DNA of 64,000 bases. Source: Pilaira anomala (Eukaryota; Mucoromycota; Mucoromycetes; Mucorales; Mucoraceae). The stretch lies in the NCBI GenBank assembly GCA_025716855.1, contig JAIXMQ010000076.1, forward strand, positions 52,096 through 116,095. Direction: 5' to 3'. The notes beneath the pieces were generated by a model. The model had not been told where the DNA came from. It saw nothing but the letters and a program-made list of their open reading frames with translations, and did not search any database. The translations under genes and the position numbers were made by a program. Positions 56,004-64,000 of the stretch are shown one piece after another. Each line of letters opens with the position of its first letter. Within the stretch, counting starts at the first letter, position 1.

Positions 56004-56610
56004 TAGCATTTGGTTTTTGCATTATTTCCGTTCCTGAAAGAAAAGAGGTCACAGCGTGGCTTATCATGTTTGAGACCTTTTAAAATGCATTTTTTTAATC
56101 TTTGTTTATTAAGAATATACAATAAAGAAGGGACTTCGGAAGCACATGAGATACGATTTTTTACAGTTAATTATTGAGAATTATAAGCTTAGGGTTATGA
56201 TGCAAAGTATGTGTGAAATCGATGTATCGGTACATGGCTCGGAACAAAAAGGTTATCATGACAAAATATATAATACGCGTAAAAAATGGAGTTTAAATTC
56301 AATAAATGCAAAATAACCTTTTTTTTTTCGGGTTTTTAAAGAAGTAACTACCCCCTTTGGATATAATGAAAACAGACATGTTTTCTCCCTGAATCAGAAG
56401 GTTTATTTTTCAATCTTTATGTGCGTCTTTATCACATGATTGGTGTAAATAGTGAATATATGTTACTAAAGCCAAGATGTTATTTTATTGTAATAAGATA
56501 AAAAAAAAAAAAAAGGCGTATATATGTTGGAAGAATAGAGATGTACGTGTAATACACATTCTTTTATTTTTTTTTTATTTTGTACATTAAAGCAGGAAGA
56601 AAGAAAAGAA
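55959..56610. other. Divergent promoter region of JIP5 and the coiled-coil gene
   Basis: 650 bases of AT-rich sequence with a 26-base A run near JIP5 (55975-56000) and T/A runs before 56611. No gene. Confidence 0.5.
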
Positions 56611-58014
56611 ATGGGACAAATCGCATTAAGATCCATGACGACATCGGTTACTTCTAACTCAGCTGCGCTGTTTTTAATGATTTTGAAAAGGCAGTATAAC
56701 CCTTTGATAACCTTTTATCATCATAACCATCCAAAAAGTAAAATGTCACAAAGAGAAGAGGATACAGATAGTAGTATTAGTAATAATAGTACAGCAGTAG
56801 ATGTTAATTCAAAAGAGTTTCAATCTTCAGTTGAAGAACGTAAGAATTCAGTTCATTCTTTTCGAGTACTTGCTTCACAACAGGAGACGGAATCAGATAA
56901 AGATTTAATTATTCATTCTTTACATGAATCACTTCATATTCATAAAGAGATATTAGAACGTATTCAAAATGAAAAAGAAGAGTATCAAAAGCAAATTGAA
57001 CAAGAAAGAAAGAAAGAAAAAGAAACAGTAACAGAATGGAAAGTAGCATCAGAGAGAGTAATAGGAGAACAAGAAGAAAGATGTAAAGAATTAGAAGATA
57101 ATATTAATCGATTAAGACAAGAATTAGAATTGAAAAAGGAAGAATATTCAAAATTAGAAGTAAACTTTTATTCCTATGTTAAAACGATTCGAGTAACAGA
57201 TGATGATTTATCAACAATTCAACCAGAAATATCTCATTTATTAAGTCAATTAAATAATACTTGTATGGGATTAAAATCAAAAATGGATAGAAAAGGTGGT
57301 ACTAAATTTGTATTTGAACACTGGAAAGATAAAATTGATTTAATCAAGAAATATATGATACCAGTAGCTGATCAACAACAACAAGAAGAAGAAGTGTTAT
57401 TAGATACATCTTATATTACATTATTTGTTGAAAAGTATCTTATTAATACATTATTATCAAATGTAATTGATGTTCCAATTCATCTTGGTATTTCAATTAA
57501 TGAATCATTTAAAGAAATTGATGATTGGATGTCAACTAGAAATAAAGAATGGGCAAATCGTCTAAGACAACAAATTTGTTCACTTGTTGTACAACAACCA
57601 GGTGATGAAGAATATCAAATTCAAAAAGGAAAAGATCAATTACTTTCTCAAATCGTTTCTACTCTAGAATTCGTTTATCCTCCCTTAAAAAATGATCCAA
57701 AAAAGATTGAAAATTTAATTCAAAGGGCATCAAAATTAAATTTAGCTGTAAAAGGTCAAGAAATTAAAATTGAACGTATGCCAATTGAAGAAGGTCAAAC
57801 CTTGTTTAATCCGGAAACTATGAAAGCAACTGCAAAGGGTAAACCAAATGGTATAGTCTTTTTATCCATCACTCCTACTTTTATTGCTAGAGATGAATTA
57901 GATAATGAACATGGCTTTACTGTACCCGGAAAGGTCTTTTGTATTGAAAACGAACAATTTTCTGATGATATCAGTGAACAAGAAGAAGAAGAAGAAGATG
58001 TCAAAATTGATTAA
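56611..58014 (+). CDS. Coiled-coil protein of unknown function
   Basis: An intronless ORF of 467 codons. A second in-frame ATG at 56743 (MSQREEDTDSS) would give 423 residues. The extra N-terminal 44 residues lack acidic residues, are rich in Ser/Thr/Leu and contain Arg and Lys (MGQIALRSMTTSVTSN), so the long form could be imported into mitochondria. After a Ser/Asn-rich stretch comes a strong coiled coil (about 95-195, LHESLHIHKEILERIQNEKE to LKKEEYSKLEVNFYSYV). A mostly helical region follows (TKFVFEHWKDKIDLIKKYM, then SYITLFVEKYLINTLL). The tail carries a beta-rich segment (GIVFLSITPTFIARD) and an acidic stretch. I recognise no named domain; it looks like a conserved fungal protein. Which start is used is unresolved. 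Confidence 0.6.
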   Translation: MGQIALRSMTTSVTSNSAALFLMILKRQYNPLITFYHHNHPKSKMSQREEDTDSSISNNSTAVDVNSKEFQSSVEERKNSVHSFRVLASQQETESDKDLIIHSLHESLHIHKEILERIQNEKEEYQKQIEQERKKEKETVTEWKVASERVIGEQEERCKELEDNINRLRQELELKKEEYSKLEVNFYSYVKTIRVTDDDLSTIQPEISHLLSQLNNTCMGLKSKMDRKGGTKFVFEHWKDKIDLIKKYMIPVADQQQQEEEVLLDTSYITLFVEKYLINTLLSNVIDVPIHLGISINESFKEIDDWMSTRNKEWANRLRQQICSLVVQQPGDEEYQIQKGKDQLLSQIVSTLEFVYPPLKNDPKKIENLIQRASKLNLAVKGQEIKIERMPIEEGQTLFNPETMKATAKGKPNGIVFLSITPTFIARDELDNEHGFTVPGKVFCIENEQFSDDISEQEEEEEDVKID

Positions 58015-58177
58015 ATAAAACATAAAAAAGAAAAAAAGAAAACGAGTCACGTTTTTTGTACCCAATTTTTTTTTTTTTTTTTTTTTTTTTTTCATTTTAA
58101 TTTGTTTTCTCTTTTTTTCTTTTTTACTTCTTGTTCTTCTTTTAACCAAGAGATATTTATTTTTATTAGCAGACACC

Positions 58178-61100
58178 ATGGCACAAGCTCCTGTTTCTGC
58201 TGAAGTTCTTCAGCAACTTGCTCCCGTTCTTACTAGTCTTTTATCTACTGATAACAACCAAAGGTACTATATTTAGTACAACCCTATCACAAAATAATAA
58301 TAATACTTCGGTACTCATCTTATTTTTATAGAACTGCTGCTGAAGCTCAATTGAACGATCATTGGGTTGCTCAACAACCTGATCTTTTACTTTTAGGTCT
58401 TGCTCAGTTCGTTGCCAGTAACCCTGAAGTTCAAGTAAGAGAATAGTTTTTTTTTTAAAAAAAAAGTAGAAAGTATACCAGAAAGAAAATTAACAACATT
58501 TTTTTTTTTTTTTTTTTTTTGATAGCTTCGTTCTCATTGCAGTGTCTTGCTTCGTCGTTTAGCTTATAAGCAATTCACTTCAAGCGCTAACCCCGATACT
58601 CGTCTTTGGGATATGATTCAAGAAAACACTCGTCAAGGTGTCAAGGAACTTTTATTAGTTGCTCTTGCCAACGAATCTGACCAAAGTACTAGACACAAGA
58701 TTGCTGATACTATTGCTGAAGTTGCTAGATCTGATTTAACTGACGGAAGTAAGTTGGAATACATAGTTTATTTTTCCCTCGAGAAAATTAAAGTTTTTTA
58801 ACTCGGTTATTATTAGCTAAATGGGATACTTTGTTAAAGGCTTTGTTCGAATGTTCTCAATCTCCTAACGCTGCTCACAGAGAATCTGCTTTCCGTATCT
58901 TTGCTTCCGTTCCTGATCTCATTGCTGGTCAACCCACTGATGCTGTCAAGAATGTTTTCATGCGTAGTTTGACTGATCCTGAATCTCAAGCTGTAAGGAA
59001 TTAAAAAAAAAAAGAGGAAAAAAAAAAAAGAGAGATAGATAGAGTGGAATCGAAACTGATTAAATAATATACGTATATAGGTTCGTTTGGAAGCTATGAA
59101 GGCTGCTGCTGCTTATATTATTCAAGCTGATGAGAGTACTCAAAAGAACATGGCTGGTTTGATGCCCCATATGCTCGAGGTAACTATGAACACATGATCA
59201 CAAGAAAAAAAAAATGAATAATGATAACTTACATATTTACTTAGCCTTTAACACCTGTTATTCAAGCTCGTGATGACCAAACACTCGTTGATGGTCTTGT
59301 TGTTTTAATCGAATTAGCTGACAGTTCTCCTAAGCTTTTCCGTCCTCTTCTTTCTGAAGTACTTACCGTCATGGTTTCCATTGCTAAGGATAAGTCCTTT
59401 GATGATCGTACCCGTCAAACTGCTTTAGAATTATTATTGACTATTTCTGAAGCCGCTCCTCCTATGATCCGTAAGCTTCCTAACTTTGCCCAAGAAGTTA
59501 TTCCCGTTGCTATGGAAATGATTACTGACATTGATGATGATGAGTCTTGGTACACCACCGAGGATGTAAGTTTTTATTATAAATGTTGAATATACAGCAA
59601 ATATTAATTTTTTTTTACTTTCTTTAGTTGGATGAAGATGATAACGAGGAAAATTATGTTATGGGTGAGAGTACTTTGGACAGAGTAGCTCGTACTCTTG
59701 GTGGTAAGACTGTTGTACCTGTTGCATTCCAATATATTCCTCAAATGCTTCAATCTGGTGAATGGCAACAACGTCGTGCTGCTCTTATGGCCATCTCTTC
59801 TATTGCTGAAGGATCCATCAAGATCATGAAGCCCGAGTTAAGCAACATTATTAACATGATCTTACCTTCTTTCAAGGATGCTCATCCTCGTGTTCGTTAT
59901 GCTGCTTGTAACGCTATGGGTCAAATGTCTACTGATTTCTCTCCTTATATCCAAAAGCACTTCCACGAAATTGTCGTTTCTTCTCTTTTGCCCGTTATGG
60001 AAGATCCTCAACCTCGTATCCAAGCTCACGCTGCCGCTGCTATGGTCAACTTCTGTGAGGAAGCCGATAAGAAAATTCTCGATCCTTATCTTGATGCTAT
60101 TTTCGAACGTCTTTTGATCCTTCTCAAGACCTCAAAGACCTATGTTCAGGAACAAGCTATTACAACTATTGCTACTGTTGCCGATTGTGCTGAAGATAGA
60201 TTCGTTAAATATCACGGTGTTATTATGCCTCTCTTGCTTGATATTCTTCGTCAAGCTAGTGATAAGCAATACCGTCTTTTGCGTTCCAGAGCCATTGAAT
60301 GTGCATCACTTATCGGTCTTGCTATCGGAAAAGAGATATTTGCTCCTTATACCGCTAGCTTCATCAACATCTTGGCCGAGATTCAACAATCTGTCACTGA
60401 AGCTGACGATATTCAAACCACTTATCTTTTAGCTGCTTGGGCACGTATGTGTAAGATGATGGGTCAAGATTTCTTACCTTATCTTCCCAACATTATGCCT
60501 CCTCTTTTAGCTTCCGCTAAACTCACTCCCGAATTCACTTTTGTTGATCCTGAGGAAGAGGATGTTGATTCCAAGTATCCTACTGATGATGGTTGGGAAT
60601 TTGTTGGTATCAACGGTCAACAAATTGGTATCAAGACATCTGTTTTGGAAGAAAAGCATACTGCTGTTGAAATGCTTGTCAGCTATGCTCGTGATTTAGG
60701 AGCTGGTTTCTTACCTTATGTTCCTGAAGTCCTTGAAATCGCTTTACCTTTACTCAAGTTCTATTTCCATGACGGTGTTAGACACGCTGCTGCTGCCCTT
60801 ATCCCTGTTCTTCTTAAGGATGCCAAGGATGCTAACGTTGCTCCTACTGACTTGGCCAATATGTGGAACACTATTTTTGAAAAGATTGTCAAGATCATGA
60901 CCATTGAAGAAGATATTACCTTTTTGGCTCAAACTTATGCTACCTTCTCTGAATGTCTTGATGTCTTGGGTGAAAACTGTCTTCAACCTGCTCAAATTGA
61001 AAGCTTCGTTAAGGGTACTGATGAACAATTAAAGAAGTTCCTTGAACGTTTGACCGAACGTGAACAAGAGAAGCAAGCTGGTGAATATGATGCTGATGAT

Positions 61101-61916
61101 GAGGAACAAATGGCCGATGAAGAAGCAAGTGAAGAAGATGCCTTAAGTGAGTTAGCTCGTGCTATGCAATCTCTTTTCAAGGCTTTGGGTCCCTCTTTCT
61201 TACCTTACTTTGATAAAATGTTGCCTCTTGTTGTACAATTTTTGGCTCATCCTAATAACGCTGCTCGTCAATGGGCTATTTGTGTGTTTGATGATGTAGT
61301 TGAGTACACTGGTCCTGCTTCTTTCAATTACTCCAACTACTTCTTGCAGGCAATGGTTGCTGGTGTCTCTGACAAGGCCATGGAAGTCCGCCAAGCTGCT
61401 GCTTATGGTGTCGGTGTCATGGGTCAATTTGGTGGTCCCCAATATGCTGATGCTTGTGCCGCTGCTTTGGAGCACTTGTTTGCTTTAATTAATGCACCTG
61501 ATTCTCGTGAAGACGGTACTGTCTATGTTACAGAAAATGCCATCTCTGCTATTGCCAAGATCTGTAAATTTAACAGCAGCAAGTTTAACTTGGATCCTGT
61601 TTTATCTGCATGGCTCAACACTTTACCCATTGTGAATGATGACCAAGAGGCACCTATTGTCTATACCTACCTTTTAGATCTTTTAGAACAAAACCACCCT
61701 AGCATTTTGGGCCCTAATAATGCCAATATTCCTCACATTGTAAAGATCTTCACCGAAACCTTAGCCGCTGATATTCTTCCTGCTGAATTATCTGCTCGTA
61801 TGGTGAATAACTTGAAGATGATCTTGGGTGGCCTTGATGAAAATACTCGTAATCAATTATGGAATTCTATTTTACCTGAAACAAGATCCATTCTCCAAAA
61901 GAAGGGTTATGTATAA
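58178..61916 (+). CDS. PSE1: Importin-beta family karyopherin Kap121/Pse1 (importin-5)
   Basis: Carries cargo such as ribosomal proteins and histones through the nuclear pore, controlled by Ran-GTP. Exons 58178-58263, 58332-58434, 58526-58748, 58817-58992, 59081-59179, 59245-59565 and 59628-61916 give 1,098 residues, matching Kap121/IPO5. HEAT repeats run throughout (for example WQQRRAALMAISSIAEGS, VRYAACNAMGQMSTDFSP, ARQWAICVFDDVVEYTG, VRQAAAYGVGVMGQFGG). Diagnostic parts are LRSHCSVLLRRLAYKQF near the N-terminus, the acidic loop DEDDNEENYVMGESTLDR, the LADIQQSV-like region (NILAEIQQSVTEADDIQT) and a second acidic insert (about 870-890). Codon choice is strongly biased towards C/T-ending codons, consistent with high expression. 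No defects are seen. Confidence 0.95.
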
Positions 61917-62150
61917 ATAATTTCTTTCCTTCTCATTTTCTCTCTTCCCTTTTTTTTTAAACCTGTATTCTCACTTTTTTGCTGTAATAGTTTTAACTCT
62001 TTTTTTTTTTTCATATAATAAAATTTCCTACACATTCTCTTATTACTCTTTCATATTTTTATACAGGTCTTTATTTATATTTTTATAAATTTATTTTATT
62101 TTATGTAACAAAAAGATATGTTTGTGCTTATTTAAGTTTCCCAAGTGTGT
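61917..62150. other. PSE1 3' region
   Basis: T-rich trailer with AATAAAAT near 62017, a plausible polyadenylation signal, followed by AT-rich sequence. Confidence 0.5.
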
Positions 62151-62154
62151 TATA

Positions 62155-62480
62155 AAGATACCTTCGATACTCACAGGACAACTACTGCGAGAAGGTGTAA
62201 GCAACATCAGATCCCAAATATTGATCTGTGGGTTGGAGAACAACAATCCCATCGCTTCCGTGTAAAACAATCAAGTCAAACTCCGGGTATTTTTTTTAAT
62301 AAAGACATTACTTACTACTTGAGCATTTGAAAGACTTTACGCCAACCAATGTACACGCAAAACTTAAAAAATGTGGCAGAGAGAAGCGAGTGAAATTCTG
62401 CCGTAACATACTTACCATGCGAAGTCACCACCGTACAATCATAATCGATCAACACAAATCAAGCGACAATTGAAGCCAGC
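62155..62480 (-). pseudogene. Decayed coding remnant of unknown family
   Basis: Two minus-strand blocks have good protein composition. From about 62458, LIDYDCTVVTSHGKYVTAEF and HSLLSATFFKFCVYIGW end in TAG near 62320. From about 62285, FDLIVLHGSDGIVVLQPTD and QYLGSDVAYTFSQ are followed by a stop. They are in different frames and lack a start. I do not recognise the family. Confidence 0.35.
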
Positions 62481-63347
62481 GATGCCTCTCTACACAAGTT
62501 TTACCCACTACAGCATATAAATACACTTTGATCGGATGTAGTAAAACGGATACCATACGGGAACCATCACCACCGTTTATCCCTTGCACATTACACCCCA
62601 GTCTTATAGACAACGATGAAGCCATAAGGTGAGGAAAGGTATACAGCCAACACCCCATAGGTCTCTCCTAGAATGAGTTGAACCTATGATTCAATAAGAA
62701 GACTCTCGTCCCATTACTGCAACGTCAAGTTGATTTCGTCTCTCTTTCAAGAACAAGTATAAATATCAGCTTATGGTAATGGTGACTACAAAACATCAGC
62801 CGTTCAAGTTCTCAAATCCATTTACAAAAGAGTAAATGTGTACTATTTTTGATGATTGGACTTTCCACCACAAAAAAAAAAAAAAAAAAAAAAACGAGTT
62901 TGACCTCGATACACAAACCGAACGACTTCATTGATTTCAAAGTACCATAAGACGACCAAGTAATAAGTAAGCTGAGAAAGAAAAAGGTTCTGTGGGGAAA
63001 AAAATGGTGATTTCTTGGAGTGCTATAATCGGCACCACAAAAAAAAAAGCGGGCTTTTGGCCTTTGGAGTTCCTGATTGCGGTGTAGATGAGTTTATGTG
63101 GTGCCATTTGAGCTTATGCATTAACCAAAGGCTTCATAATAAATGTTAAGATAAATAATAATGATAAAAAAAAGTCTAGTTGCTGTAAAAAAATAGTGTA
63201 ATCTTGTTGGGAGCAATCTTGAGAAAAACTTATTGGATGATACATAAAGGCAAGACGCTTTAACAAAAAAGAATGGTTTTATTTATGTATATGTATATCA
63301 CAACATGTCAAAGGAAAATAAGTTTAATCTGGACTTTTAGTTTATTA

Positions 63348-63390
<43 letters not shown>

Positions 63391-63739
63391 TACAATAATT
63401 ATTTAAAAAAAGTTACTAGTGCTTTAGCCTTTACAATCCGGAAAGAAAAAGTTTCTGAATTCAAAGTTTCCCAAGACAAACCACGAGGAGGTCCACTAGC
63501 TGAAGTCTCAAAAATAAGAATGCAACGGATAAGTACAACAACACAACAGTCGATGATAATATTTTTCTTAGAGATGACTACCAAGATAAGAACCATCAAT
63601 CCAACTCTCCCTTCGATATTCGTATGGTTTTACGTGCCATTACACCCAGGATTGAACTGCACGAACCGCTCGTAAACGAGGACGGAAGAGAAGGAGACAG
63701 GACCCATCAAGATAGAGCATACTCGCCAGAAAATAGAAT
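62481..63739. other. Spacer
   Basis: Contains poly(A) (62872-62894) and poly(T) (63352-63388) tracts. A minus-strand open frame (62658-62449) overlaps the remnant to its left and has no domain. No supported gene. Confidence 0.45.
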
Positions 63740-64000
63740 TCACAAAACTTGATCATTGCTTTTACAAACCCGTTGCATTGCTGAAACTGTTAGAAACTGC
63801 TTAGAAACATAATATAAAAAAAAATGACTTACCATCATAACAACAACCGTTTTGTCCTTTTGATTTCAAGTTCCAGCAGACTACAAATAGTAATGTTTCT
63901 AAAATAAGTATTAGAAACTGTTAGAAACTGTTTGGAAACATAATATATATATAAGAGTAACTTACCATCATAACAACAACAACTAAAGCAGCACCAGTAA
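63740..64000 (-). CDS. 3' end of a possible cysteine-rich gene running out of the window
   Basis: Three exon-like pieces on the minus strand join in the same phase: 64000-63966 (...YWCCFSCCCYD), 63898-63833 (TLLFVVCWNLKSKGQNGCCY) and 63780-63740, ending MQRVCKSNDQVL and TGA. Both donors are GATG|GTAAGT and the acceptors are TTTTAG and TTTCAG. The two upstream exons end in the same CCYD coding sequence. The protein tail would be Cys-rich. An alternative frame of the last block stays open to TAA at 63640. The family is unknown, and the 5' part lies beyond 64000. Confidence 0.35.
63787..63980 (+). repeat. Pair of about 60-bp direct repeats
   Basis: 63787-63847 and 63918-63980 share CTGTTAGAAACTG, GGAAACATAATATA (one difference) and CTTACCATCATAACAACAAC in order. 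On the minus strand each unit is an exon end plus donor plus the intron body. Confidence 0.7.

Noticed and set aside
62660..62720. tRNA-like T-loop (GGTTCAACTC on the minus strand)
   Set aside because: The flanking T-stem does not pair (ATAGG against CATTC), and no acceptor or D arm can be folded.
1..64000. CRISPR array or prokaryotic defence system
   Set aside because: No regularly spaced direct repeats with unique spacers, and the gene structure is clearly eukaryotic.

Overview
The window is nuclear DNA from an early-diverging filamentous fungus, most likely a Mucoromycota (Mucorales-type) species. It is strongly AT-rich, and its genes are cut by many short GT-AG introns (about 50-110 bases). 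The housekeeping proteins are clearly fungal, and the spaces between genes hold decayed transposon families that I recognise from mucoralean genomes. Species cannot be fixed from sequence alone. All exon joins below were worked out by hand from splice signals and reading-frame phase.

Layout. 0-5 kb: a frameshifted zinc-knuckle retroelement ORF1, then gene debris and AT-rich spacer. 5-14 kb: eIF2B gamma (10 exons), a 4.3-kb spacer and a copper amine oxidase. 14-20 kb: tRNA-Lys(TTT), a dispersed repeat, a multiply broken lineage-specific gene and spacer. 20-29.7 kb: an NTF2-like gene, two decayed fragments of a neighbouring FAD monooxygenase, a broken OTU-like gene split by a 3,109-bp DNA transposon with perfect 27-bp terminal inverted repeats, then the FAD monooxygenase itself. 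29.8-34 kb: an ELO-type elongase, the Rab GTPase Ypt1, and a secreted LysM/3D-domain protein. 34-38.5 kb: a LINE reverse-transcriptase tail and spacer.

38.5-46.4 kb is dense: a truncated metallo-beta-lactamase-fold gene, MND1, a ZNF511-like zinc-finger gene (divergent from MND1, 110 bp apart), an RFC small subunit (convergent, 11 bp apart), an F-box protein, and a transposase fragment with one in-frame TGA. 47.7-62 kb: aldehyde dehydrogenase, a LIM-C1-RhoGAP protein, the WD-repeat protein Jip5/WDR55, a coiled-coil protein of unknown function, and the importin-beta Kap121/IPO5. 62-64 kb: coding debris and the 3' end of a possible cysteine-rich gene leaving the window.

The intact genes are mostly unrelated core functions: translation initiation, vesicle traffic, replication clamp loading, meiotic recombination, nuclear import, ribosome biogenesis and Rho signalling. 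They do not form a pathway. The unusual content lies in the accessory DNA: the internally deleted transposon nested in an OTU-like relic, flanked by remnants of a multi-copy monooxygenase; and in single genes, notably a GC-AG intron directly after the start codon of MND1.
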